The notes under the pieces: generated by a model
The model's input: the letters and a program-made list of their open reading frames with translations, nothing else
The model's database searches: none
Told to the model about the DNA's origin: nothing
Source of the DNA: Luteibacter anthropi
Lineage (GTDB): Bacteria; Pseudomonadota; Gammaproteobacteria; Xanthomonadales; Rhodanobacteraceae
DNA length: 64,000 nt
Assembly: GCF_011759365.1 (NCBI RefSeq)
Contig: NZ_JAARLZ010000002.1
Span: 124,001-188,000 of the forward strand
Reading direction: 5' to 3'
In this document: piece by piece, positions 35,426-45,149 of the stretch
How positions within the stretch are numbered: position 1 is the stretch's first letter
How the letters are laid out: every line of letters starts with the position of its first letter
Position numbers and translations under genes: made by a program

Positions 35426-35626
35426 GGCATCACCCGCGAAATCGTGCGAATTGGCTGGCTGCCAGGCTGGCACGAGCGGCCTGGTACCTGGACGCAAAAA
35501 CGGCTGCGGGCGCCCCTGGGTTTACGAGCGTGCCGCTTTACGGTCAGCCACCGTATGGAATCGGCAGGTCAACCAGCCGGCGAAGCGCGTCGTTGTAGCG
35601 GCGACCCCGCACGAAAGGTAACGATC

Positions 35627-35956
35627 ATGCCGAATCGATCCATCAACCCTCTCGCCGAGGGCACCTGCCGGATGATATGCACCATTTCGGCGGCGATGGT
35701 GGGTGTCTGCCTCACGGGTATCAGCCTGCTGCGTGTCGTGATTTCGTATACGCGCACCGACACCATCACCGACGATCTGCTGGCGTTCGACGCCATTCTC
35801 TTTCTTATCGCTACGTTGGCCGCCTATTTTGCAATGCGCGTGGATTCGGATATCCGGTTGCACCGTCTTGAGCGCATTGCCGATGTGGCCTTCATCCTCG
35901 CCATGGTGATGCTGACCCTGGTGTGCTTTCTCATCACCTACATGGTCACCCTGTGA
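35627..35956 (+). CDS. Small inner-membrane protein, unknown function
   Basis: A 109-residue protein with three hydrophobic segments: ICTISAAMVGVCLTGISLLRVVI, FDAILFLIATLAAYFAM and VAFILAMVMLTLVCFLITYMV. AAGG lies nine bases before the ATG. A charged loop (RVDSDIRLHRLERIAD) lies between segments two and three. I do not recognise the family. It is the only supported gene in the much longer open frame that begins at 35042. Confidence 0.7.
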   Translation: MPNRSINPLAEGTCRMICTISAAMVGVCLTGISLLRVVISYTRTDTITDDLLAFDAILFLIATLAAYFAMRVDSDIRLHRLERIADVAFILAMVMLTLVCFLITYMVTL

Positions 35957-36071
35957 TTTCTTGCGAAAAGAATGAGCGTACAGTGAACACGAAATGTCAC
36001 GAATAAACGCATGACCGTCTCGTGCGTTCCTTCTGCGTAGCCGGATCGGCCCAACCGAAGGAGTACGACAG

Positions 36072-37286
36072 ATGAGCTACGCGACCGATTCAGTGCGCAG
36101 GCCCCGCCGGAAGTGGCACTGGATCCTCGCCATCGTGGTCATCGCCGTGCTCGCGCTCGTGCTGTTTCACCTGTTCGCCAACAGCGGCAAGGGCAGGCAG
36201 GGCACGCCCGCCCAGCTGGTGAGCACGGCGAAAGTCTCCGTGGCCGACATGCCCGAGATCCTCAATGAGCTGGGCACCGTCACGCCCGTGGCCACGGTGA
36301 ACGTATTGCCCCAGCTCAGCGGCTATCTCACCGACGTGGGCTACAAGGAAGGACAGGATGTCGAGAAGGGCCAGTTCCTCGCCCAGATCGACCCGCGCCA
36401 GTACCAGATCCAGAAGCAGCAGGCCGAAGCCCAGCTTGCCAAGGACCAGGCCAGTCTCGGCCAGGCGCGCTCGGACCTTGCCCGTTTCACGCAGCTGTTC
36501 CAGCAGAAATCCATCGCCGAGCAGACCTACGTGGACCAGAAGTTCACGGTGCAGCAGGACGAGGCTGCCGTGAAGGCGGATCAGGCAGCCATCGCGCAGG
36601 ACGACCTGGACCTGGCTTACTGCCATATCGTGGCGCCCGTGGCGGGCAGGGTGGGTCTTCGTCTCGTCGACCCGGGCAACTACGTCACCCAGTCGACCTC
36701 ACCGGGCATCGTCACCATCACCACGATGAAGCCCACCACCGTGCAGTTCACGGTGCCGCAGAACGAACTGGGCAAGGTGCTTCGCCGCTTCGGCACGAGC
36801 GATTCGCTTCCCGTGACGGTCTTCGACAGCGACAACAGCCACCAGATCGCCACGGGCAAGCTCTATGCACTGGGCAACCAGGTGCAGACCAGCACGGGCA
36901 CCATCAATCTCCGCGCCATGTTCGACAATGACGACGAGGCGCTCTATCCCAACGAGTTCGTCAACGTACGGCTGCTGGTGGATACGCTGAAGCAGGCGGT
37001 GGTGGTGCCCACGCCGGCGATCCAGAGCGGTGCCCCTGGCGACTTCGTCTATCTGGTCAATGCCGACCAGACCGTATCGGTGCACAAGGTGACCCTGGGA
37101 CCGGGCGATGGCACCAACACGGTCATCACCTCCGGGCTTTCAGTGGGACAGCAAGTGGTGACCGACGGCATGGACCGCCTCACGGACGGCGCGAAGATCC
37201 GCGTTGCCGGCACCAGTGCGCATGCCGGTAGTGCGGGAGGCACGGCCCCCGCGCATAGTGGCAGTTCACGGCGGCATGCTTCGTAA
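36072..37286 (+). CDS. mdtA: RND efflux periplasmic adaptor, MdtA-like
   Basis: A 404-residue membrane fusion protein. A cytoplasmic Arg-rich head and one TM segment (HWILAIVVIAVLALVLFHLF) anchor it. Then come the barrel-sandwich hybrid (VLPQLSGYLTDVGYKEGQDVEKGQFLAQID), a coiled-coil hairpin (residues about 115-180), and the second lipoyl half (IVAPVAGRVGLRLVDPGNYV) with beta-barrel and membrane-proximal domains. It links the inner-membrane pump to the outer-membrane factor. A strong GAAGGAG precedes the ATG. First gene of a four-gene mdtABC-OMF operon. Confidence 0.93.
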   Translation: MSYATDSVRRPRRKWHWILAIVVIAVLALVLFHLFANSGKGRQGTPAQLVSTAKVSVADMPEILNELGTVTPVATVNVLPQLSGYLTDVGYKEGQDVEKGQFLAQIDPRQYQIQKQQAEAQLAKDQASLGQARSDLARFTQLFQQKSIAEQTYVDQKFTVQQDEAAVKADQAAIAQDDLDLAYCHIVAPVAGRVGLRLVDPGNYVTQSTSPGIVTITTMKPTTVQFTVPQNELGKVLRRFGTSDSLPVTVFDSDNSHQIATGKLYALGNQVQTSTGTINLRAMFDNDDEALYPNEFVNVRLLVDTLKQAVVVPTPAIQSGAPGDFVYLVNADQTVSVHKVTLGPGDGTNTVITSGLSVGQQVVTDGMDRLTDGAKIRVAGTSAHAGSAGGTAPAHSGSSRRHAS

Positions 37287-37295
37287 GCGCCGCTC

Positions 37296-40200
37296 ATGAA
37301 CATCTCCCGCCTCTTTATCCTGCGGCCGGTGGCCACGGCGTTGCTGATGCTCGCCCTGGTACTGGTGGGCCTGGTGGCCGTGCGCTTCCTGCCGGTGTCG
37401 TCATTGCCGGATGTGGATTACCCGGTGATCCAGGTGCAGACGTTCTATCCCGGCGCCAGCCCGTCGGTGATGGCCAATACCGTCACGGCGCCACTGGAGG
37501 TGCAGCTGGGCGAGATTCCCGGCCTGCAGCAGATGACCTCGACCAGTTCGGCCGGCGCGTCGGTGATCACCTTGCAGTTCGACCTGTCACTCAGCCTCGA
37601 CGTGGCCGAGCAGAACGTGCAGGAGGCCATCAATGCCGCGTCCAGCCTGCTGCCCAGCGGCCTGCCTGCGCCCCCGACCTATGCCAAGGTCAACCCCGCC
37701 GATCGTCCGATCCTCACCCTGGCGGTGACGTCGGCGTCGATGTCACTGAACCAGATCGAGGACGTGGCCAACAACCGGCTGGGTTCGAAGATTGCCGAGG
37801 TGCCGGGCGTGGGCCTCGTGGTGCCTGCCGGCGGCAACGTGCCGGCCATTCGTGTCGAGGCCGATCCGAAGAAGCTTGCAGCCTATGGCCTCAACATCGA
37901 TGACCTGCGTTCGCTGCTGGCCAACGTCAACGTCAGCCAGCCCAAGGGCAATTTCGACGGCCCGAAGCTCGACTACACCATCAACGGCAACGACCAGATT
38001 CGCGATCCCAAGGATTACCTTGCCACGGTGATCTCGTACCAGAACGGTGCGCCGGTCTACCTGCGCGACGTGGCGAATGTGACCCAGTCGGCGCAGAACA
38101 CCGAGCTGGGCGCATGGTACGGACACCAGCAAGCCATCGTACTCAACGTGCAGCGGCAGCCCGGCGCCAACGTGATCGCCACGGTGGACCAGATCAAGAA
38201 AGAACTGCCTGCGCTGGAATCCACCCTGCCGGCCGGCATGAAGGTGGACATCGTCTCGGACAGCACGGGCGTGATCCGTTCGTCGGTCTCCGACGCTGCG
38301 TTCGAACTCGCACTGGCCGTGGTGCTGGTGGTGCTGGTGATCTTCGTCTTCCTGCGCAACCTGCCGGCCACCATCATCCCCAGCATCTCGGTGCCGGTGT
38401 CACTGATCGGCACGCTGGCCGCGATGTACGAGCTGGGCTATTCCATCGACAACCTGTCGTTGATGGCGCTGATCATCGCCACCGGCTTCGTGGTGGACGA
38501 CTCCATCGTGATGATCGAGAACATCGTCCGCTACCTGGAGGAAGGCAAGACCCCCATGGAAGCCGCGCTGGAAGGCGCAGGGCAGATCGGCTTCACCATC
38601 GTGTCGCTGACTGTGTCACTGATCGCCGTGCTGATCCCGCTGCTCTTCATGGGCGGCGTGATCGGCCGCCTGTTCAAGGAGTTCGCGGTCACCCTGGCGG
38701 TCACCATCGTGATTTCCGGCATCGTGTCGCTCACCCTGGTGCCCATGCTGTGTGCCCGTATCCTCCGTGCTCAGGCGCAACGGCAACCCAGCCGCTTCGA
38801 ACGCATCAGCGAATCTCTGTTCGACCGTCTGTTGGGTTCCTACGAGCGCGGCCTGCGTTTCGTCATGGCGCGGCAGACACTGACCCTGCTGGTCTTCCTG
38901 GGGACCGTCGCAATCACGCTGGTCCTCTACGTGGTGATCCCCAAGGGCCTGTTCCCCGTGCAGGACGTGGGCGTGATCGAAGGCATCAGCGTGGCCGACA
39001 ACTCGGTGTCGTATGCCGCGATGGTAGAGCGACAAGCCGCGCTGGCCGATGTGCTGGTGAAAGACCCCGACGTGGCCGGTATCACGTCGTACGTGGGTAT
39101 CGACGGCACCAACAAGACGCTCAACAATGGTCGTTTCCTCATTGATCTCAAGCCCATCGGGGATCGCTCCGGTACCGCCGCCAGCATTGCGCGACGCCTG
39201 CAGAAAGACACCGCCAACGTCGCCGGCATCAGGCTTTTCCTGCAACCGGAGCAGGACCTGACCCTCGACACCACCGTATCGCCCAACCAGTACCAGTTCG
39301 TGCTGCGCGGTTCGTCACAGGACGAGCTGGCGAAATACGTACCCGGACTGGTGAACCGGATGAAGGGCATCGCCTCGATTACCGACGTGACCAGTGACCT
39401 GGCCAACGATGGCCCGGCCGTAGACGTCGAGGTGAACCGCCAGCTGGCGGCGCGCTACGGCATCACGGCCGCCACCATCGACAATGCGCTCTACGATGCC
39501 CTGGGCCAGCGCATCGTCTCCACCATCTTCGAGCAGTCCGGACAGTACCGGGTGATCCTCGTGGCGAAGCCCGAGAGCCTGCCCACGGTCGATTCACTGG
39601 GCGACATCTACCTGCCGAGCCAGACCGGAAGCAGCGGACAGGTGCCGCTGAAGGGTATTGCGTCCATCCGCATCGTGAAGTCACCCCTGGCGATCAGCCA
39701 TCTGGCCCAGTTTCCGGCCGTCACGCTTTCGTTCAACCTCGCCCAGGGCGCCTCGCTCAGTACGGCCGTCGCCGATATCGCCAGCGCCGAGAAGGCCGCA
39801 AACCTGCCACCGTCGGTGACATCGTCCTTCCAGGGTGCGGCGCAGGCCTTCCAGGATTCGTTGTCCAGCGAGGTGTATCTTCTGCTCGCCGCACTGGTAG
39901 CGGTCTATATCGTGCTGGGCGTGCTCTACGAGAGCTTCATCCATCCGGTCACGATCCTGTCGACATTGCCATCCGCCGGTATCGGCGCGCTGCTGTCCCT
40001 GATGGTCGCCGGTCACGATCTCGACGTGATCGGCATCATCGGCATCGTGCTGCTGATCGGCATCGTGAAGAAAAACGCGATCATGATCGTGGACTTCGCC
40101 CTGGAGGGTGAGCGCACGCACGGGAAGACGCCGGCCGATGCCGTATTCGAAGCATCGCTGCTGCGTTTCCGCCCCATCCTGATGACCACGCTGGCGGCCA

Positions 40201-40400
40201 TGCTCGGTGCCTTGCCCATGTTGCTGGGCACGGGCACGGGTTCGGAACTGCGCCGGCCGCTGGGACTGGCCATCATCGGTGGCCTGGCCCTCAGCCAGGT
40301 ACTGACTCTGTTCACCACACCGGTGGTGTACCTGTTCTTTGATCGCCTGGCTTCGCGCAGGCGCAAGGCACCGCAGCCGGCGATCGGGCCGCAGCCATGA
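37296..40400 (+). CDS. mdtB: RND multidrug efflux permease, MdtB-like
   Basis: A 1034-residue inner-membrane RND pump, the standard length. It has the N-terminal LFILRPVATALLMLAL, porter-domain stretch LPDVDYPVIQVQTFYPGASP, TM4 FVVDDSIVMIENI with the proton-relay aspartates, and the duplicated second half (VYIVLGVLYESFIHPVTILSTLPSAG, LLIGIVKKNAIMIVDFA). It forms a heterotrimer with MdtC in E. coli; substrates there include bile salts and novobiocin. It overlaps mdtC by four bases. Confidence 0.95.
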   Translation: MNISRLFILRPVATALLMLALVLVGLVAVRFLPVSSLPDVDYPVIQVQTFYPGASPSVMANTVTAPLEVQLGEIPGLQQMTSTSSAGASVITLQFDLSLSLDVAEQNVQEAINAASSLLPSGLPAPPTYAKVNPADRPILTLAVTSASMSLNQIEDVANNRLGSKIAEVPGVGLVVPAGGNVPAIRVEADPKKLAAYGLNIDDLRSLLANVNVSQPKGNFDGPKLDYTINGNDQIRDPKDYLATVISYQNGAPVYLRDVANVTQSAQNTELGAWYGHQQAIVLNVQRQPGANVIATVDQIKKELPALESTLPAGMKVDIVSDSTGVIRSSVSDAAFELALAVVLVVLVIFVFLRNLPATIIPSISVPVSLIGTLAAMYELGYSIDNLSLMALIIATGFVVDDSIVMIENIVRYLEEGKTPMEAALEGAGQIGFTIVSLTVSLIAVLIPLLFMGGVIGRLFKEFAVTLAVTIVISGIVSLTLVPMLCARILRAQAQRQPSRFERISESLFDRLLGSYERGLRFVMARQTLTLLVFLGTVAITLVLYVVIPKGLFPVQDVGVIEGISVADNSVSYAAMVERQAALADVLVKDPDVAGITSYVGIDGTNKTLNNGRFLIDLKPIGDRSGTAASIARRLQKDTANVAGIRLFLQPEQDLTLDTTVSPNQYQFVLRGSSQDELAKYVPGLVNRMKGIASITDVTSDLANDGPAVDVEVNRQLAARYGITAATIDNALYDALGQRIVSTIFEQSGQYRVILVAKPESLPTVDSLGDIYLPSQTGSSGQVPLKGIASIRIVKSPLAISHLAQFPAVTLSFNLAQGASLSTAVADIASAEKAANLPPSVTSSFQGAAQAFQDSLSSEVYLLLAALVAVYIVLGVLYESFIHPVTILSTLPSAGIGALLSLMVAGHDLDVIGIIGIVLLIGIVKKNAIMIVDFALEGERTHGKTPADAVFEASLLRFRPILMTTLAAMLGALPMLLGTGTGSELRRPLGLAIIGGLALSQVLTLFTTPVVYLFFDRLASRRRKAPQPAIGPQP

Positions 40401-43400
40401 ACATCCCGGGGCTATTCATCCGGCGCCCCGTAGCGACCACGCTGCTGGCCGTCGCCATCCTGCTGTCGGGTGCCCTGGCGTATTTCAACCTGCCGGTGGC
40501 ACCGTTGCCCAATGTCACCTTCCCGGTGATCGTGGTGCAGGCGAGCATGGCCGGTGCCAGTCCGGACATCATGGCCTCGACGGTGGCCGCACCGCTGGAA
40601 CGCAGGCTGGGCTCCATCGCCGATGTGAGTGAACTTACCTCGACCAGCTCCGTGGGCTCGGCCATGATCGTGATCCAGTTTGGTCTGGATCGCGACATCA
40701 ACGGCGCCGCGCGCGATGTGCAGGCGGCCATCCAGGCAGCGCGCGCCGACCTGCCGTCCACCTTGCGCAACAACCCCACCTACCGGCAGTACAACCCGTC
40801 CGATACGCCGATCATGGTGCTTGCGCTGACCTCGTCCACGCTCACGCGCGCCCAGCTTTACGACTCGGCCAATTCCATCCTCCAGCAGCAGCTGTCGCAG
40901 GTGGACGGGGTAGGCCAGATCACCCTGGGTGGCAGCGCGTTGCCCTCCGTACGCGTGGAGCTGCATCCGGACCAGCTCAGCAGCTACGGTATCGGCCTGG
41001 AAGACGTGCGCGCCGCGCTGGGCTCGGCCAACGCCAACAGCGCCAAAGGACATATAGACCAGGGTGACCAGCGCTTCGAGATCCTGTCCAACGACCAGAT
41101 TCCGAAGGCCGCGCCGTATCGCGACCTGGTGATCGCCTATCGCAACAATGCGCCGGTGTTCCTGCGTGACGTGGCCGATGTGGTGGATTCGGCCGAGAAC
41201 CTGCGCAATGCTGGCCTGTACAACGGCAGGGATGCGGTGCTGGTAATCGTGTATCCGCTGCCTGGCAGCAATATCGTCAGAACCGTGGGGCAGATCCGCA
41301 GGGTCCTGCCCTCCGTGGAAGCATCGCTGCCGCACGATGTCCACATCGGCATCGCCGTGGACCGTTCGCAGTCCGTGAGCGCCGCCGTGGACGATACCGA
41401 GCGCACGCTATGCATCGCTGTGGTGCTGGTGATCGGGGTGGTGTTCGTCTTCCTGCAATCACCACGTGCCGTGCTGGTGCCCGCCGCCGCGCTGCCGCTG
41501 TCCATCATTGGCACGTTCGGCCCCATGTACCTGCTGGGCTACAGCCTCGACAACCTGTCGTTGATGGCGCTGACCATTGGTACGGGCTTCGTCGTGGACG
41601 ATGCCGTGGTGGTGCTTGAAAACATCGCACGCCATGTGGAAGAGGGCATGGAGGTGCATGAGGCGGCCCTGCGCGGCAGCGCGGAAGTCAGCTTCACCGT
41701 GATCTCGATGAGCCTGTCGCTGATCGCGGTGTTCCTGCCCATCCTGCTGATGCCCGGCATCGTGGGCCTCTTGTTCCACGAGTTTGCCGTGACGCTGTCC
41801 ATCGCGATCCTCATCTCGCTCGTGGTCTCGCTGACGGTCACCCCGACCATGACGGCCTATGTGCTGCGGCGCCAACAGAAGGCTTCTTCCGGAGGGCGCT
41901 GGGCAAGCTGGGCCGGGCGCCAGTTCGACCGCTTTCGCGATGGCTACGACCGCTCGCTCGGCAAGGCACTGGAGCACCGTACGCTGGTGACCGTGATCTT
42001 CCTGGTGCTGATCGTGCTCAACGTCGTGCTGGTGCGCTTCCTGCCATCCACCTTCTTTCCCGAGCAGGACAACGGCATCCTCACCGGCCAGATCATCGCG
42101 GACCAGAGTATTTCCTTCCAGGCGATGCAGCAGAAACTGGCTCAGTTGCAAGGCATCGTGCAGCGCGATCCCGCCGTGGCATCCGTGGCCGGGTTCACGG
42201 GGGGCAGGGCGCTCAATACCGCCAATGTCTTCATCGAACTGAAGCCGCTGGCCGAGCGGAAGATCTCGGCCGCCGAAGTCGTGGACCGCTTGCGTCCCAG
42301 GCTCAACGCGGTATCCGGTGCACGCCTGTTGTTGCAGGCCGCGCAGGATCTGCGCATCGGCGGCCGCCAGTCTGCTGCGGAATACCAGTACACCTTGACC
42401 AGTGACGACGCGAATTCGCTGTTCGACTGGGTACCACGCCTGGTCGACGCACTGGGAAAGCAGCGCAGCCAGCTATCGGACGTGAATTCCGATCTTCAGC
42501 AGCATGGCCTGCAGATCTACATCAACTTCAATCGCGCTACCGCCGCGCGGTATGGTTTCGCGCCCAACCAGCTCGACAGCGTGCTCTACGACGCATTCGG
42601 GCAGCGCACGGTGTCCACCATCTACAACCAGCTGAACCAGTACTACGTGGTGATGGAGGTAGCGCCGCAGTACTGGCAATACCCGCAGATGCTCGACCGC
42701 ATGCGTTTCAGCACGGCGGCAGGCAATGCCAGCGGTACCCAGCAGACGCAGATGTCGTCGGCGCTGGTGAAGGGCGTGACCCAGGCCGGGAGCACGGCGG
42801 GCAGCACGAACTCGCGCAACGCCGACGCCGAGGCCAACCAGCTCAACAACGCCATCGCCAACTCCAAGGGCGGCAGTTCGAGCGGCAGCGCGGACAGCAC
42901 GGCCTCGGAAACCCTGGTGCCATTCCCCGCCATGGCGAGTTACGTGGGCAACCACACCGCCACGCAGGTGAGCCACCAGGATGGCCTGGTGGCCGCCACC
43001 ATCTCGTTCAACCTGCCGCCCGGCGGATCGCTGAGCGCAGCGGCCGCCACCATCGACCAGGTATCGCGGCAGATCGGCATGCCGGCATCGATTCACGGCA
43101 GCTTCGCCGGTGCGGCGCAGGTGTACGGGCAGTCGATGTCCACCATGCCCTGGCTGATCCTCGCCGCACTGGCGGCGGTGTACATCGTGCTGGGCATTCT
43201 CTACGAGAACACCGTGCATCCGTTGACCATCCTTTCGACGCTGCCCTCGGCAGGCATCGGCGCAACCCTGGCCCTGCTTATCTTTGGCATCCCGTTCTCG
43301 GTGATCGCCATGATCGGCATCATCCTGCTCATCGGCATCGTGAAGAAGAACGCGATCATGATGATCGACGTAGCCATACACCTTCAGCGCGACGAGGCAC

Positions 43401-43693
43401 TGGACGCACGCACGGCGATCCATCGCGCGGCGGTCATCCGGTTGCGGCCGATCATGATGACCACGGCGGCGGCCGTGCTCGGTGCCGTGCCCTTGGCCAT
43501 CGGTCTGGGGCAGGGCGCCTCCCTGAGGCAGCCGTTGGGCATCACCGTCATGGGCGGCCTCGTGCTCAGCCAGATCGTCACCCTGTACACCACCCCGGTG
43601 ATCTATATCCATCTCGACGGCCTGCGGGCCAGGCTGGCGGTCTGGTCCGCCCGCCTGCCGTGGAACCGCGCAGACGCGAGCGTACGGACATGA
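40397..43693 (+). CDS. mdtC: RND multidrug efflux permease, MdtC-like, with extra Ser/Asn/Gly loop
   Basis: A 1098-residue RND pump, partner of MdtB. It has NIPGLFIRRPVATTLLAVAI, TM4 GTGFVVDDAVVVLENIA, and VYIVLGILYENTVHPLTILS and LLIGIVKKNAIMMIDVA in the second half. It is about 70 residues longer than E. coli MdtC. The surplus is a low-complexity insert near residues 775-845 (GNASGTQQTQMSSALVKG through NSKGGSSSGSADST) in the second periplasmic porter/docking region. The reading frame and all TM motifs are intact, so this is an insertion and not damage. ATGA overlaps with both neighbours. Confidence 0.94.
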   Translation: MNIPGLFIRRPVATTLLAVAILLSGALAYFNLPVAPLPNVTFPVIVVQASMAGASPDIMASTVAAPLERRLGSIADVSELTSTSSVGSAMIVIQFGLDRDINGAARDVQAAIQAARADLPSTLRNNPTYRQYNPSDTPIMVLALTSSTLTRAQLYDSANSILQQQLSQVDGVGQITLGGSALPSVRVELHPDQLSSYGIGLEDVRAALGSANANSAKGHIDQGDQRFEILSNDQIPKAAPYRDLVIAYRNNAPVFLRDVADVVDSAENLRNAGLYNGRDAVLVIVYPLPGSNIVRTVGQIRRVLPSVEASLPHDVHIGIAVDRSQSVSAAVDDTERTLCIAVVLVIGVVFVFLQSPRAVLVPAAALPLSIIGTFGPMYLLGYSLDNLSLMALTIGTGFVVDDAVVVLENIARHVEEGMEVHEAALRGSAEVSFTVISMSLSLIAVFLPILLMPGIVGLLFHEFAVTLSIAILISLVVSLTVTPTMTAYVLRRQQKASSGGRWASWAGRQFDRFRDGYDRSLGKALEHRTLVTVIFLVLIVLNVVLVRFLPSTFFPEQDNGILTGQIIADQSISFQAMQQKLAQLQGIVQRDPAVASVAGFTGGRALNTANVFIELKPLAERKISAAEVVDRLRPRLNAVSGARLLLQAAQDLRIGGRQSAAEYQYTLTSDDANSLFDWVPRLVDALGKQRSQLSDVNSDLQQHGLQIYINFNRATAARYGFAPNQLDSVLYDAFGQRTVSTIYNQLNQYYVVMEVAPQYWQYPQMLDRMRFSTAAGNASGTQQTQMSSALVKGVTQAGSTAGSTNSRNADAEANQLNNAIANSKGGSSSGSADSTASETLVPFPAMASYVGNHTATQVSHQDGLVAATISFNLPPGGSLSAAAATIDQVSRQIGMPASIHGSFAGAAQVYGQSMSTMPWLILAALAAVYIVLGILYENTVHPLTILSTLPSAGIGATLALLIFGIPFSVIAMIGIILLIGIVKKNAIMMIDVAIHLQRDEALDARTAIHRAAVIRLRPIMMTTAAAVLGAVPLAIGLGQGASLRQPLGITVMGGLVLSQIVTLYTTPVIYIHLDGLRARLAVWSARLPWNRADASVRT

Positions 43694-45102
43694 AGACATC
43701 CCACAAGACCCTCGTCGTCGCCATCGCGTGGCTGCTGCATGGCTGCATGGTCGGCCCCGACTACACCAGGCCCAGTGTCGCGATGCCTGCCAGCTACGCA
43801 ACCCAGCCCGGCTGGAACGTCGCGCAGCCGGCGGACGACGCGCCCAAGGGCGAATGGTGGAAGGCCTTCCACGATCCGCTGCTGGATCAGCTGGAGCCCC
43901 AGGTCTCGGTCTCCAACCAGACCGTGCAGCAGAACTATGCCAACTACCAGGAAGCCCTGGCCGAAGTGCAGGAGGCCCGGGCCGGCCTGTTTCCCACCAT
44001 TGGCATCAGCGGCTCGGCGACGCGCTCGCGTACCACCGCCGGCAGCCAGGCCGTGAATCCGGGCATCCGCACCTCGGGCTCGCTGGAAGGCAATGTCAGC
44101 TGGGCACCGGATCTGTGGGGCAAGGTGCGTCGTGGCGTGGAACAGAGCAAGGCCACGGCCGAAGCCAGTGCCGCCACGCTGGCAAATGCCACGCTGACGG
44201 AACAGGTCGCGCTGGCCAATGCGGTGATCGACCTGCGCGTCACCGATGCCAATATCGACCTGCTCACACAGACCGTGAATGCCTACAAGGAATACCTGCG
44301 CGTCGTGGCCAACCAGGGTGACGCCGGTATCAAGCCACCGTCGGACGTGATCACCGCACGGACGCAGCTCGAGAACGCACAGTCGAGCCTGATCGCGCTG
44401 GGCGTTTCACGCGCGAAGTATGAGCACGCCATCGCCGTGCTGGTCGGCAAGACACCGGAGGAACTCGCCATACCCCATGGCACCACGCTGCCCGAACTGC
44501 CTGCGGTGCCAGCTGGCGTGCCGTCGACCCTGCTGCAACGCCGGCCGGATATCTCGGTGGCCGAACGACAGATGGCTGCGCAGAATGCCGCCATCGGCGT
44601 GGCAATCGCCGCCTACTATCCGGACATTACGCTCTCGGGCGCGGATGGCTTCTCGCAGTCGCCGCTGGCTGGCCTGTTGCATATCGCCAACCATGTCTGG
44701 TCGCTGGGTGCGGACGTGAGCGAGACGATCTTCGATGGCGGCGCACGCAAGGGGCAGGTCGCTGCCGCGAAGGCCTCGTACGAGGCCTCGGTAGCGAACT
44801 ATCGCGAGACTGTGCTCACGGCCCTGCAGAACGTAGAGGATGACCTGTCTGGCATCAGCATCCTGGCGCAGCAGGCGGCCGTGCTGGACAGCGCCGTGGC
44901 CGATGCGCGACGCGGTTCCGAAATTGCCTTCAACGAATACCAGGCGGGCACGGTCGACTACACCACGGCCGTCACGGCGCAGACCACCTTGCTGAGCACG
45001 GAGCAGACGGCGCTGAGCGTAAAGGAACAGCGCCTGCTCGATAGCGTGTCACTCATCGGCGATCTCGGCGGTGATGCCAGTCCGCCAAAGACGGGACACT
45101 GA
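43690..45102 (+). CDS. Outer-membrane factor lipoprotein, NodT/TolC family
   Basis: A 470-residue outer-membrane channel of the NodT/OprM type. The lipobox is LLHGC, followed by the family signature MVGPDYTRP. Two repeats of helical outer-membrane-efflux domains follow, including WWKAFHDPLLDQL, PADLVTARTQLENAQ-like helices and LLQRRPDISVAERQMAAQNAAIGVAIAAYYP in part. The start overlaps the mdtC stop by four bases (ATGA at 43690). It completes a tripartite pump with the three upstream genes. Confidence 0.93.
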   Translation: MKTSHKTLVVAIAWLLHGCMVGPDYTRPSVAMPASYATQPGWNVAQPADDAPKGEWWKAFHDPLLDQLEPQVSVSNQTVQQNYANYQEALAEVQEARAGLFPTIGISGSATRSRTTAGSQAVNPGIRTSGSLEGNVSWAPDLWGKVRRGVEQSKATAEASAATLANATLTEQVALANAVIDLRVTDANIDLLTQTVNAYKEYLRVVANQGDAGIKPPSDVITARTQLENAQSSLIALGVSRAKYEHAIAVLVGKTPEELAIPHGTTLPELPAVPAGVPSTLLQRRPDISVAERQMAAQNAAIGVAIAAYYPDITLSGADGFSQSPLAGLLHIANHVWSLGADVSETIFDGGARKGQVAAAKASYEASVANYRETVLTALQNVEDDLSGISILAQQAAVLDSAVADARRGSEIAFNEYQAGTVDYTTAVTAQTTLLSTEQTALSVKEQRLLDSVSLIGDLGGDASPPKTGH

Positions 45103-45112
45103 GCTGAAAACG

Positions 45113-45140
45113 AGAAGCCCGGCGCTCAGGCCGGGCTTCT
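45113..45140. terminator. Bidirectional terminator hairpin
   Basis: AGAAGCCCGG (45113-45122) and CCGGGCTTCT (45131-45140) form a perfect ten-base stem with an eight-base loop. It lies between the convergent efflux operon and ketosynthase gene. An A-run (GAAAACG) on the left gives T's for the minus-strand transcript. Confidence 0.8.
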
Positions 45141-45149
45141 GCGGGTGGA

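Noticed and set aside
35042..35956. A 304-codon open frame covering the tyrosine-rich gene region and the small membrane protein
   Set aside because: Only its last 109 codons have a start with a ribosome binding site and a sensible membrane-protein sequence; the front is antisense to the exported Tyr/Gly-rich protein.
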